Positions 8,663 through 16,940 of a stretch of DNA of 64,000 nt are shown here, piece by piece; the stretch's first letter is position 1, and every line of letters starts with the position of its first letter. The translations under genes were made by a program, and so were the position numbers. The notes beneath the pieces are model-generated. The model searched no databases, was not told where the DNA came from, and saw only the letters and a program-made list of their open reading frames with translations. Source of the DNA: Crenothrix polyspora (GTDB lineage Bacteria; Pseudomonadota; Gammaproteobacteria; Methylococcales; Methylomonadaceae); the NCBI RefSeq assembly GCF_900163755.1, contig NZ_FUKI01000132.1, forward strand, positions 1 through 64,000, written 5' to 3'.

Positions 8663-9373
8663 TCAATAAAACTTACGGTTATCGCCTTTTAGCCTGTCTT
8701 CTTGGGCTTGTTTGGCTTCCAGTTCTTCTGGGGTAAGTTCGGGTACTATAATCACAACAGGCTCAGGTATTTTAGTCAGCTCTTCTATAAACGCTAAAAA
8801 CCAGTCCTGATCTTTAACGTTGGCCATATCAGGATCGCTGGTAATATCAGCCACATCTGGCAAACTGGCCTTAGCTTTAGAGCTTTGCAGTGCTTTTAAA
8901 CATGCCTCGTTGTCGCCGCGTAAACTATAGATACACGCCAAGTTATAAGATGCCGTCCCCGCTTGAATGGCGTTGCCGCGTTCAAATTGTTTTTTAGCCT
9001 GTTCGTAAATAGCATCATCGGGTGCAGCATTTTTAACACGCGCCATATCCATATACGCCACGCCACAGTCGATAGCCGCCGCTAAATATTCAGCTTGCAG
9101 CAATAAACAAAATTCAAATTTTTGAATCGCTTCTTGATACAAGGTAACTGCCTGATCGCCGTCTTTAACTTTAGCCTGGTATAACAAGGCCGCACCCCAG
9201 TTATACAAAGCCTGGGCACGCATGGGCTCATCGCTGATAACGTCCGCAAAAGTCTGATAGATGTGTTTGTATAACTGATCGGTGTTACCGCTCTCATCTT
9301 GACGCGCCTTAGTGATTTGCTTGATAGCGGTTTCCATCTTAGATTTTTTTTGAAACGATGCAATCAACGACAT
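8663..9373 (-). CDS. TPR-repeat protein, cytoplasmic
   Basis: 236 residues, no signal peptide or membrane helix. The middle has tetratricopeptide-like helical repeats: QALYNWGAALLYQA, AAIDCGVAYMDMA, ASYNLACIYSLRGD followed by EACLKAL. The last of these resembles a TPR end-of-group repeat. The C-terminus becomes acidic and charged (LTPEELEAKQAQEDRLKGD), perhaps a coiled tail. TPR proteins scaffold protein contacts; no partner is evident from the neighbours. The start is well supported: AAGGAG lies eight bases before the ATG. Function unknown. Confidence 0.85.
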   Translation of the reverse strand: MSLIASFQKKSKMETAIKQITKARQDESGNTDQLYKHIYQTFADVISDEPMRAQALYNWGAALLYQAKVKDGDQAVTLYQEAIQKFEFCLLLQAEYLAAAIDCGVAYMDMARVKNAAPDDAIYEQAKKQFERGNAIQAGTASYNLACIYSLRGDNEACLKALQSSKAKASLPDVADITSDPDMANVKDQDWFLAFIEELTKIPEPVVIIVPELTPEELEAKQAQEDRLKGDNRKFY

Positions 9374-9690
9374 GTTTTATTTCTCCTTAAGAAAAGTAAA
9401 TGGCAGATAAAAGTATAGGATAACAGCTCAATTGCCGACGACAACATTAAATACTTCGACCTATACGATTAATTTTTGCTTTTTCCGACAACGTAAAAGG
9501 AATGATACTATCTTGTGCCCATTACTGTGTTGCAATGCATATTTTTACTATATATTTGATTAAAAATATTTTTTTATTTTAAAAAAATCTTGCTTTACAT
9601 TAAATTTAATAAACACTAACTATTGTCTTGACGTGCGTAATCACTATCATGCCTAATTCGCATTTTACCAAAAACGAATAGGTGTCAATT
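9374..9690. other. divergent AT-rich intergenic region
   Basis: About 317 bases between the leftward TPR gene and the rightward small secreted protein gene. It is very A/T-rich around 9540-9610. It should hold promoters for both directions, but no well-spaced -35/-10 pair stood out: TTGACG near 9629 and TATCAT are only about 11 bases apart. Confidence 0.35.
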
Positions 9691-9981
9691 ATGATAAATT
9701 CTAAAAAGAATATTGTTTATGCATGCTTAATTATTATTTGCACTAATGCTGCGGCATGGGAGGGCGATGAAGATCAAAGTAGTGCCCAGCAAAATCTCAA
9801 TGCTCAAATATTATCTCAACCCTTTAATGTGGCAGATGAGACCACTTTAGATGAATCTTTATCAGAAGCAACAAAAAGAGGTAAACCCACTAAATCTGAA
9901 GTCAAAACAGGACAATACCAGTATTTTCACAATGGTTATTATTATCCATATTGGGCCTATTCACGAGGTTACTGGTATTAA
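9691..9981 (+). CDS. small secreted protein, aromatic tail, unknown function
   Basis: 96 residues from the ATG at 9691 (the GTG three codons earlier is less likely; AGGTG lies just ahead). Residues 1 to about 22 look like a signal peptide (KKNIVYACLIIICTNAAAW). The mature part starts acidic (EGDEDQSS) and ends in a striking tyrosine/tryptophan-rich tail (YYYPYWAYSRGYWY). I do not recognise the family. It is followed 76 bp later by the TraT-like lipoprotein gene with no terminator between, so they may be co-transcribed. A periplasmic or surface location is inferred. Confidence 0.65.
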   Translation: MINSKKNIVYACLIIICTNAAAWEGDEDQSSAQQNLNAQILSQPFNVADETTLDESLSEATKRGKPTKSEVKTGQYQYFHNGYYYPYWAYSRGYWY

Positions 9982-10057
9982 AGCTCCCACACTGTAAAAC
10001 ATCACTAAAATATTCCAGCAGTAACATAACATTAAAAATAATAATTATAGGAAATAT

Positions 10058-10822
10058 ATGATTGACTCGAAAAAAACAAAAAACTTTGGCTTAATTAGCA
10101 TTGTTGCGATTACGTTACTGTTAAATGGTTGTGCCGCAGTTCATACAACAATCGCTAAGAAAGATTTAGATGTGCAAACTAAAATGAGTGACACGGTTTT
10201 CTTAGATCCTGTCGGCCCTGATAAAAAGACTATTTATGTTGATATTAGAAACACATCGGATAAATCAAATTTTGATATTCTCAGTACGGTAAAAAGATCA
10301 TTAAGTACTAAAGGCTATACGATTACAACTGATCCTGATCGTGCGCATTATTGGTTGCGTGCTAACGTGTTAAGTGTTGACAAAGCCAGCCCAACAGCGG
10401 CAGAGTCGGCATTGCATGCAGGCTATGGCGGCGCTTTAGCAGGTGGTGCGGCAGGCGCGTTAACAGGTGCGGCGGTAAGTGGTGGTATTGGCGCGGCAGT
10501 TGGTGGCGGCGTTGGTATGCTGGTTGGTAGCGCTGTTGAACTTGTTGCTAACGCAGCGGTAAAAGACGTGACTTATATGGCAATTACAGATATTGAATTA
10601 TCAGAAAAAACAAAGCGCGGCGTGGTGGTCAGAAAAGACAGTCGACGAGATCACAAAAATGGTATCGGCGGTTCTAGCCGAGAAACTGATTCGGAAATCA
10701 AAAATACAAAACAATACCGCATTCGCGTTGTCAGTACCGCCAATAAAGTCAATTTAGACTATGCAGAAGCAGCACAGCCATTAACAGAAGGTTTGGCGCG
10801 ATCTATTTCTGGTTTGTTCTGA
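10058..10822 (+). CDS. traT: TraT-like outer-membrane lipoprotein (complement resistance family)
   Basis: 254 residues. The N-terminus is a lipoprotein signal with lipobox LLLNGC (Cys about residue 25). The rest follows TraT closely: KKDLDVQTKMSDTVFLDPV, IRNTSDKS, an alanine/glycine-rich hydrophobic segment (about residues 125-170) and AITDIELSEKTKRG. In F-like plasmids TraT blocks conjugation between donors and gives serum resistance; in environmental chromosomes the role is unknown, so the symbol marks homology only. Slightly longer than plasmid TraT owing to an extra serine/glycine-rich loop near residues 205-215. AGGAA precedes the ATG and a strong terminator follows. No other tra genes are present. 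Confidence 0.88.
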   Translation: MIDSKKTKNFGLISIVAITLLLNGCAAVHTTIAKKDLDVQTKMSDTVFLDPVGPDKKTIYVDIRNTSDKSNFDILSTVKRSLSTKGYTITTDPDRAHYWLRANVLSVDKASPTAAESALHAGYGGALAGGAAGALTGAAVSGGIGAAVGGGVGMLVGSAVELVANAAVKDVTYMAITDIELSEKTKRGVVVRKDSRRDHKNGIGGSSRETDSEIKNTKQYRIRVVSTANKVNLDYAEAAQPLTEGLARSISGLF

Positions 10823-10847
10823 TAGATACAAAAATATTCATTTTTTT

Positions 10848-10880
10848 AAACCGTTCTTAAAAACCACAAGAACGGTTTTT
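10848..10880 (+). terminator. intrinsic terminator after the TraT-like gene
   Basis: AAACCGTTCTT pairs with AAGAACGGTTT over a nine-base loop and is followed by more T. Position just after the stop codon fits the gene in front of it. Confidence 0.85.
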
Positions 10881-11099
10881 CTGCTTATCACGTTCTCCGA
10901 TATTGCTGCTTTTTAAACTCATTTGCAATTCAATAAGCGTAAATATCTTCAAATACCTCGTAAAATATAGCGTGTCTGTGTTTGACCTGGCATTGCCACA
11001 GATGATTAATTCCGGTAATAGGCAGGTAATTGTTATAATTAGCAACTTAGCCAACTGATCAAAATTACACAATGCTATTAACTCAAAAGTGGAGAAACT

Positions 11100-11528
11100 A
11101 TGTTTGGACGAATTGAAAGTTATGACCCTGATACCAAAACCGGTGTCATCACAGCCGGCAAAGAGCTCTTCAAGTTTGATATGAAAGTGTGGGTGGCCGA
11201 CACGCAACCTGAAAAAGATGATATTGTCCGCTTTGATTTAAGAGCTAAAGCCATTGCCAACATCACTTTAGCCGGTGCTTTTATTGATAAATCCAATGCC
11301 GTCAAACGTCGGTGGATAGCCGCCTTATTATCGTTTTTACTCGGCTGGGCAGGCATGAGCCGTCTGTATTTGGGTTATTATCAAATTGCTTTTGTGCAAA
11401 TGTTTCTAACCGCTATTTTAATATCCGCAGGCTTTTTACCTTTTGCATTGCTGTGGGGATTTTTAGATGCCGTGTTATTAATGGCGGGTCATAACGATAA
11501 AGATGCCAAAGGTCGACCTTTAAAATAA
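11100..11528 (+). CDS. TM2-domain membrane protein with cold-shock-like N-terminus
   Basis: 142 residues. Residues 1 to about 60 resemble a small OB/cold-shock-like fold (MFGRIESYDPDTKTGVITAG...IVRFDLRA). Residues about 65-135 are a TM2 domain: a basic lead (KRRWIAALLSF), LLGWAGMSRLYLGYYQIA, and a second helix ending LWGFLDAVLLM. This fusion of a CSD-like head with TM2 or DUF1294-type helices recurs in proteobacteria, function unknown. GGAG lies five bases before the ATG. It converges on the cold-shock gene with a shared terminator between them. Confidence 0.85.
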   Translation: MFGRIESYDPDTKTGVITAGKELFKFDMKVWVADTQPEKDDIVRFDLRAKAIANITLAGAFIDKSNAVKRRWIAALLSFLLGWAGMSRLYLGYYQIAFVQMFLTAILISAGFLPFALLWGFLDAVLLMAGHNDKDAKGRPLK

Positions 11529-11562
11529 GCACCGACTTTACTGTACATTTTTTCAAGCACAA

Positions 11563-11588
11563 AAAAAGGCTCCCGAAGGAGCCTTTTT
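11563..11588. terminator. bidirectional intrinsic terminator
   Basis: AAAAAGGCTCC-CGAA-GGAGCCTTTTT: an 11-bp perfect stem with a four-base loop and A/T tracts on both sides, placed between the convergent TM2 gene and csp gene. Confidence 0.9.
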
Positions 11589-11610
11589 AATCTTGAATCT
11601 GGAAAAAACT

Positions 11611-11814
11611 TTATTCGGGATGAACGTTAACAGCCGTCAAGCCTTTTGGTCCTTTTTCACAATCAAAACGCACGTTTTGATTTTCTTCCAAAGTTTTGTA
11701 GCCATCACCTTGAATTACTGAATGATGTACGAATACATCAGCACTGCCATCAGAAGGTGAGATAAAACCAAAACCTTTGGTGTTATTGAACCATTTTACT
11801 TTGCCTGTTGCCAT
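11611..11814 (-). CDS. cspA: CspA-family cold-shock protein
   Basis: 67 residues with the complete cold-shock domain: [18 protein letters not shown] carries RNP1 (KGFGFI), then DVFVHHSVI (RNP2) and a [12 protein letters not shown] loop. It binds single-stranded RNA and DNA and melts mRNA structure. AGGAG is eight bases before the ATG. The 143 bases between it and the CBS gene upstream could include a cold-responsive leader, though I could not define a cold box. Which CspA paralogue this is cannot be told here. Confidence 0.95.
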   Translation of the reverse strand: MATGKVKWFNNTKGFGFISPSDGSADVFVHHSVIQGDGYKTLEENQNVRFDCEKGPKGLTAVNVHPE

Positions 11815-11957
11815 CTTAAAAACTCCTACAATAAAAACTTAACAAATAGAACTACAACATTGAAACCGGGCAAACTAACTGACTGCTAAAATCCCTCAAC
11901 TCAACATCCCACTTCTAACCACAGCCTATTGTACCGCTATTTTTATCCGTATGCTAT

Positions 11958-12368
11958 TTATTGAAAAATTTTGTACAGCCCATCTAAAACCAAGGCATTC
12001 GGACTGACCATTCCTATCACGGTTTTATTATCTAATACCGGCGCTCGCACCAAATTATAGGTGGCAAAAAGCCTTGAACAATAACGAATATCCATATCAG
12101 GATGCACGGAAATAACCGGCTTAGTCATTATTTCATAAACATTAACCCGCTCTGGCGCACGGTCTTTGGCCAACACATGACGGGCAATATCACCCGAATT
12201 AATCAAGCCATATTCATCATCGTCATTGCGTTTATTAACCAATAATACCGAAGTTTTACAATTTTTCATTTTTTTTAAGGCATCCGCGACCGTGGCTATA
12301 CCGTCAATACTGACAAAATCGGTTTTCATGACATCACGAACGCGAATGACAATGCGTTGTTCACTCAT
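11958..12368 (-). CDS. CBS-domain pair protein, last gene of the DUF1538/PII operon
   Basis: 136 residues forming two CBS motifs: residues about 10-65 (VRDVMKTDFVSIDGIATVADALKKM written in part) and 75-130 (VYEIMTKPVISVHPDMDIRYC, APVLDNKTVIGMVS). Such Bateman modules bind adenine nucleotides and act as energy sensors. There is no other domain, so it would act on a partner. Its ATG overlaps the PII-like stop (ATGA), so it is translated with the PII-like protein and the two DUF1538 membrane proteins. A role in gating or sensing for the membrane proteins is inferred. Confidence 0.88.
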   Translation of the reverse strand: MSEQRIVIRVRDVMKTDFVSIDGIATVADALKKMKNCKTSVLLVNKRNDDDEYGLINSGDIARHVLAKDRAPERVNVYEIMTKPVISVHPDMDIRYCSRLFATYNLVRAPVLDNKTVIGMVSPNALVLDGLYKIFQ

Positions 12369-12715
12369 AGTTTATCCTCAAGTTCTTGGGTTAGTTCTTC
12401 TACCTGATGCCGAATGCCAATAGCATCTTCCACGTCAATTTGAAACGCAATGCCCGTACCGGGTTTATTATCAAATTCGGCAACGCGGGCAATTTCTTCC
12501 AATATATAGCGACTTAAACGCTCTTCAACTAAAAACAACAACACATCGCGCTGCGTTTCCAGCGTCAAGCCAAAAAAAGTTTTAGGCTGATTTAAGCCTT
12601 CACCACGGGCATTACTGACTACAGTCGCGCCTTTAGCGCCACATTTACGCGCTGTTTCCAGCACCAGATCGGTTTTATCATCTTCGACAAAAGCAATAAT
12701 CAACTTAAAATGCAC
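12365..12715 (-). CDS. PII-like signalling protein
   Basis: About 116 residues. The GTG at 12715 (then HFKLIIAFVEDD) is preferred because GAGG lies seven bases before it; the GTG at 12721 would sit only one base after GAGG. Ferredoxin-like PII fold features: strand-helix start (LIIAFVEDDKTDLVLETARKCGAKG), a shortened T-loop region (ARGEGLNQPKTFFG) and a C-terminal KPGTGIAFQIDVEDAIGI that replaces the classic GDGKIFV-type strand. The T-loop tyrosine uridylylation motif of GlnB is absent. PII-like proteins usually bind nucleotides and plug or tune a transporter. Here it is coupled to two DUF1538 membrane genes upstream and a CBS gene downstream. Confidence 0.85.
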   Translation of the reverse strand: MHFKLIIAFVEDDKTDLVLETARKCGAKGATVVSNARGEGLNQPKTFFGLTLETQRDVLLFLVEERLSRYILEEIARVAEFDNKPGTGIAFQIDVEDAIGIRHQVEELTQELEDKL

Positions 12716-12733
12716 ACACACCTCACACTAAAA

Positions 12734-13495
12734 TCAACGACGACGGTTATTGCGCCACTGGGCAATTTGGGCATAAGCCAACACCGTTATAATAGGAAAC
12801 AAACTGGCAAAAGCGATCAGACCAAAGCCATCAATTAACGGATTGCGCCCTGGAATCGCTTGCGCCAAACCTAAGCCCAGCGCTGTCACCAAGGGCACAG
12901 TCACCGTGGACGTAGTGACACCGCCAGAATCATACGCCAAACCAATCATTAATTTGGGAGAAAATGCCGTTTGAATGATGACTATGATATAACCAACAAC
13001 AATAAAATAATACAGCTCAAATCCGCTCACAATACGGAACACCCCCAAGGCAATGCCAAAAGCCACACCGATGGACACCGCACAACGCAAACCAAAGGCG
13101 CGGATTGCCCCCCCAGAAATTTGCTCGGCTTTAATGGCCACCGCCAACAAAGACGGCTCAGCAAACGTGGTGGCAAAACCAATGCTGGCAGCAAATACGT
13201 ATACCCAACCATACGACAGCCAATTTGCTAGCTTAAGATCAGCTACCCCCAAAAACGCCGGCGTGGTTAATTGCTTGGCCATTAACTTACCCAGCGGAAA
13301 TAACGCCATCTCCAGGCCTTCCAAAAAAAAAGCCACTCCCAGCAAAATACAAACAAAACCCAGCAGTATTTTTTTAGGGTGTGCCATTGGCTTGCGGATA
13401 ATCAACACCTGAAAACCAATGATAATAGCGGCTATAGGCAAAATATCTCGACACGTTGCCAACAAACCCGTCATAAAATGCACAATGCTAACCAT
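12734..13495 (-). CDS. DUF1538 integral membrane protein (second copy)
   Basis: 253 residues with about seven hydrophobic helices. The core [20 protein letters not shown] plus GLGLAQAIPGRNPLIDGFGLIAFASLFP is the DUF1538 hallmark and is almost the same in the upstream gene. The ATG at 13495 shares one base with the upstream TGA (TGATG); a GTG one codon earlier is possible. DUF1538 has no settled function in my knowledge. The paired copies plus PII-like and CBS proteins point to a regulated transporter, probably an inverted-topology or heteromeric pair. C-terminus is basic (RNNRRR). Confidence 0.9.
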   Translation of the reverse strand: MVSIVHFMTGLLATCRDILPIAAIIIGFQVLIIRKPMAHPKKILLGFVCILLGVAFFLEGLEMALFPLGKLMAKQLTTPAFLGVADLKLANWLSYGWVYVFAASIGFATTFAEPSLLAVAIKAEQISGGAIRAFGLRCAVSIGVAFGIALGVFRIVSGFELYYFIVVGYIIVIIQTAFSPKLMIGLAYDSGGVTTSTVTVPLVTALGLGLAQAIPGRNPLIDGFGLIAFASLFPIITVLAYAQIAQWRNNRRR

Positions 13496-14223
13496 CACCG
13501 GAGCATCCCATAAGCCATAACAAAAATCATGGGGGTTAATGACGCTAAGGCAATTAAACCAAAACCATCTAACATAGGGTTGCGACCTTTAATGGCAGAA
13601 GCCAAACCCACACCCAAGGCAGTCACCAATGGCACAGTAATGGTGGAGGTGGTAACACCGCCCGAATCGTAAGCAATGCCAACAATCTCCGCAGGTGCAA
13701 ACGGTGTCATAATAATGACGGCACAATAACCGCCAATAATTAAATAATACAACGACCAGCCGCGCAATATACGCAGCACACCAATTAAAATGGCAAAACC
13801 AACCGACAGCGCCACGGTAATCCGCAATCCTAAGGCATACTGGCTTCGAGCAACATCAGTTTGTGCAATTAAATGGCTTTTACTGGTAACGTTAGCCGCT
13901 TCTTCTGCGACCGCTACCAGTGCCGGTTCGGCAACGGTTGTGCCAAAACCCAGGCAAAAAGCAAACAGTAACAACCAAAACACACTGCCTTTACGGGCAA
14001 AAGCATGAGCCATGCTCTCACCAATCGGAAATAAACTTTGCTCCAGTCCGTAAACAAACAAGGTCAGCCCTAAAATAACTTGCAAAACCCCAACCACCAT
14101 ACCCACCACATCAGGAATCGGCTGTCTAATAATAAAAATCTGAAATACCAGTACTACAACAAGAATAGGTAGTAAACTTAAAAAACTACTGATCAGTTGC
14201 TTAATAAAACCGTGTTTTAGCAT
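13495..14223 (-). CDS. DUF1538 integral membrane protein (first copy), head of the operon
   Basis: 242 residues from the ATG at 14223, which has GGA six bases ahead; an upstream TTG at 14241 is less likely. About seven membrane helices. It has [20 protein letters not shown] and [26 protein letters not shown], matching the next gene block for block, and [21 protein letters not shown], whose equivalent in the next gene is ASIGFATTFAEPSLLAVAIKA. The two are homologous copies from an old duplication kept side by side. An insertion around residues 120-135 ([18 protein letters not shown]) is absent from the second copy. Membrane transport is inferred, substrate unknown. Confidence 0.9.
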   Translation of the reverse strand: MLKHGFIKQLISSFLSLLPILVVVLVFQIFIIRQPIPDVVGMVVGVLQVILGLTLFVYGLEQSLFPIGESMAHAFARKGSVFWLLLFAFCLGFGTTVAEPALVAVAEEAANVTSKSHLIAQTDVARSQYALGLRITVALSVGFAILIGVLRILRGWSLYYLIIGGYCAVIIMTPFAPAEIVGIAYDSGGVTTSTITVPLVTALGVGLASAIKGRNPMLDGFGLIALASLTPMIFVMAYGMLR

Positions 14224-14525
14224 AAAGCATCCAATAAACAATATTTTTAGATAACTGTCGTTTTATTCTGCAAAAAAACACCCCTAACAGCAACATAAAA
14301 ACTTTATCAAAAATTTCCATGCGTATTTTACGTTTATGGCTAATGCTTTCCAGAATAGATTATTTTTTTTAAAACCGGCTATAATGAGCCGTACGTAAGC
14401 TATCGCTTAGATAATACACGCTGAAAGCATACACTTTTTACACAGCTGAAAAATATCGACTGACATCCAGCTCTAGCCAGCAAATATTTGCAAAATAATC
14501 CAACACAACACTGGGGATACACACC
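14224..14525. other. divergent promoter region between DUF1538 operon and roadblock gene
   Basis: About 300 bases. It contains a perfect TATAAT at 14380-14385 on the plus strand, about 134 bases before the rightward roadblock gene start, after a run of T and A. A matching -35 is poor (AGATTA at 17-base spacing). Otherwise nothing recognised. Confidence 0.4.
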
Positions 14526-14897
14526 ATGCGCGCCGACCTATTAACTTCCATTTTATCCGAACTCAATGGCACTTCTGCCGATATCGAAGCATCAGGGGTT
14601 ATTTCAACCGATGGCTTAATGATGGCATCGGTATTACCGGCAGGCTTAGATGAAGATAGAATAGGCGCAATGAGCGCTGCCATGCTATCACTGGGTGATA
14701 GAACAGCTCAGGAATTAATGCGCGGTAACTTAGAGCAGGTACTTATTAAGGGTGCCAAAGGCTATGTGTTAATGGTATATGCCGGTGATGAAGCCGTTTT
14801 AACCGTTATCGCTAAACAAAACTCAAAATTAGGTCTGATTTTCCTGGATGTTAAACGTGCAGCAGAAAGCATTTCTGAATTACTGCATCCATCTTGA
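14526..14897 (+). CDS. roadblock/LC7 domain protein (MglB-like)
   Basis: 123 residues, one roadblock/LC7 domain throughout: LLTSILSELNGTSADIEASGVISTDGLMMAS (in part), then GAMSAAMLSLGDRTAQEL and a C-terminal helix (DVKRAAESISELL). Roadblock proteins dimerise and partner Ras-like GTPases; in Myxococcus MglB is the GAP for MglA. GGGG lies nine bases before the ATG. It lies 12.7 kb from an MglA-like GTPase and a second roadblock-like protein, with the Chp-like chemosensory genes in between. A partner role for that GTPase is inferred. Confidence 0.88.
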   Translation: MRADLLTSILSELNGTSADIEASGVISTDGLMMASVLPAGLDEDRIGAMSAAMLSLGDRTAQELMRGNLEQVLIKGAKGYVLMVYAGDEAVLTVIAKQNSKLGLIFLDVKRAAESISELLHPS

Positions 14898-14984
14898 TAA
14901 CCCGCTTTTAAAGGGGTAACTTATTAATTTAACTGCACCGGAAAAATAATGTATTAAACACACCAACTCACCACCAAGCGTTGG

Positions 14985-15734
14985 TTATAACATTTTTCTG
15001 AGGCTAAAATAATCATTTAATTCATCCCACAATTCAGGGAACGGATTTCCCTGCTCAGTCAGTTTTTCCTGTAGCGCCACAAATTTACTGACATCTTGTA
15101 AAGATTTATACAGCTCTAATAGATCCACATGCAATTCTTTACGCTCAGCTGTTTGTAAAATCGCCTGGCTCAAAACAGCTTCCGCTTCTTGAAATTGGGA
15201 GTATTCAATATAATCACGAGCCAAATCCAGTGGATCGTGTGCAATTTCAGCAGGCACACTATTATCAGCTAACTTAGTAATTAACTGGGTAGTACCCAAC
15301 AAACCTTTACCCATAACAGCAAAAGAATTTTGCACCCTGAACAAGACATCAATGTCTTTATCTTGTAAATACTGATTTAACAAAAAAGCATGTGAAGCCG
15401 CTAATCTGGGCAATGCTTTATCCAGTAATCGCCCACAAAAATCATCCGCATGATTACCCAACACACTGAACAAATCAACCATTGCGCCGTACAAATGCTC
15501 AGATAAGTTTTTCTGATAGCACAAACAGATACGCTGCACATGGGTAATTAAATTTTGCGGCTGCCTAAAAATACTCGCCACCAAAAAATCTAAAATACCA
15601 GGATGCTCATTCAACCAGTGCAAATTAAGTTGCAGGGGACTTTGTGCAAACAAAAAAGCCACCTCATACTGCGCCAAATTCGGTAATGGTTGTTCGGCAT
15701 CTTGACAAGAAACCAGATAATCAGTCGTTATCAC
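14985..15734 (-). CDS. helical-repeat protein of unknown function
   Basis: About 249 residues. The GTG at 15734 (then ITTDYLVSCQ) is favoured since AAGGA lies nine bases ahead; a GTG two codons upstream is possible. No signal peptide or membrane helix. The protein is all-helical by composition. Its last third (LDLARDYIEYSQFQEAEAVL followed by AERKELHVDLLELYKSLQD) looks like a TPR pair similar to that at the C-terminus of FimV-type pilus polarity proteins. The first two thirds match nothing I recognise. Its position beside the roadblock gene and ahead of the pilus chemosensory genes suggests a link to pilus control, but that is only context. Confidence 0.7.
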   Translation of the reverse strand: MITTDYLVSCQDAEQPLPNLAQYEVAFLFAQSPLQLNLHWLNEHPGILDFLVASIFRQPQNLITHVQRICLCYQKNLSEHLYGAMVDLFSVLGNHADDFCGRLLDKALPRLAASHAFLLNQYLQDKDIDVLFRVQNSFAVMGKGLLGTTQLITKLADNSVPAEIAHDPLDLARDYIEYSQFQEAEAVLSQAILQTAERKELHVDLLELYKSLQDVSKFVALQEKLTEQGNPFPELWDELNDYFSLRKML

Positions 15735-15876
15735 ACGCACTTTTCCTTAAAACGATAAGCTTTTGAAGAATCGACAGACATTGTACATTTATTAACTCCC
15801 AGTGCCAGATGAAAAACTTTTAGGGATGAAAATTTGTTGTCTTAACCACTTCCAACCAACATAGAATGCCAGCGCT
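15735..15876. other. upstream region of the helical-repeat gene
   Basis: Short non-coding stretch holding the leftward promoter region. No clear promoter elements picked out. Confidence 0.3.
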
Positions 15877-15984
15877 CTTAAGGAACGCGCACGAAATAAC
15901 TTGAGCAAGTTCATGCTTCGACAGGCTCAGCACGAACGGTGGTGGCGTTTAAGTTGTTCAAGTTATTTCATGCACGTTCCTAAG
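15877..15984. repeat. MITE-like element, copy 1 (long terminal inverted repeats)
   Basis: Left arm GGAACGCGCACGAAATAACT and right arm AGTTATTTCATGCACGTTCC are inverted copies that extend further inward (TGAGCAAG against GTTGTTCA) and outward (CTTAA against TTAAG-like flank). The centre carries CTTCGACAGGCTCAGCACGA. A second copy in the same orientation is at 44287-44392. No ORF inside. Confidence 0.75.
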
Positions 15985-16940
15985 TTAAGCAAAAAGCCCC
16001 TCTCCTGCTGAGCTGCACCTGTGCTGAGAATAAAATTGACTAAGTAAACCTATCACTCGCTCACAATGGCTGCGCTTCTTTCGTCGGTATATATCGGTGT
16101 AAGCTATATATTTTATTGCTTACTCTAAAAACATGTCAAAATAAAATACACTTCGCTTTGTTTGAAAAAAATACATAAAATACTGTATTTAAATATATTT
16201 TATTATAAAAACTACTCTAAAACAGCCAATATATGTTAGCTTGCTTTACATAACAGACTCACCATCCTTAGCACATCGCGCAAAATACACAAGACTGAAT
16301 TGCTTAATGGCATTGTGTGTTTACAAAAAAACAATCGCTTAGTACGGCAAGGTTTACTTTATGATGAAATCTTGTGCAGCGCAACAACAAAAATATCTGC
16401 TAAAGCATCAAATACACTGACTTAATACATTTTTCAGCGCTTATTAAAAAACACTAATACATCGACACTTATCAAAAAACATAAAAAAATACACATATTA
16501 TTATTCATTTTTACATATTACGGCATAAAAATTGCTTTATAATTAATAATATTCGTAACTTAATAATGGTATTTTTATTTTAAAAACAACTCATCTGTTT
16601 CATAACAATCTCACTGAAATAATCGACTATACTTCGAAAAAGAAAGAAACGCTGTAGCCGACAACCTAGCCAAACGGATAGAGTCAGTTAAAAATAGAGC
16701 ATAAATACAATATAAGTCATTTATTTATATATGTATTAGCTTATTTTTATCGTATTTAGACCCCAAAAAATTGGCGCAGGATTGCTAACATAAATAGCTT
16801 TTTAACATCTGTCAGATTACTTATGAAACTTACAAATTTTCTCAAAAAAAATACTACCTTGGAAAATATGGCCGAAAACTGTATTATGAAAACGCTACAC
16901 CTTCTCGTTTTTATTCACAGCTCTTAGGTTACTAAAGTAT
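15985..16940. other. long AT-rich gap before the chemosensory operon
   Basis: About 950 bases, strongly A/T-rich from 16130 onward. No convincing gene, tRNA or riboswitch was seen. One 34-codon ATG frame begins near 16823 and ends just before the first response regulator gene; coding is doubtful because it lacks a good ribosome site. The operon promoter should lie in this gap. Confidence 0.4.

Noticed and set aside
16640-16720. Possible c-di-GMP riboswitch ahead of the chemosensory operon
   Set aside because: Only short words such as CGCTGTAGCC are vaguely similar; the conserved GEMM core and stems are absent.
16823-16927. A 34-codon ORF just ahead of the first response regulator
   Set aside because: No ribosome site, strongly A/T-driven composition and no similarity; kept only as a remark.
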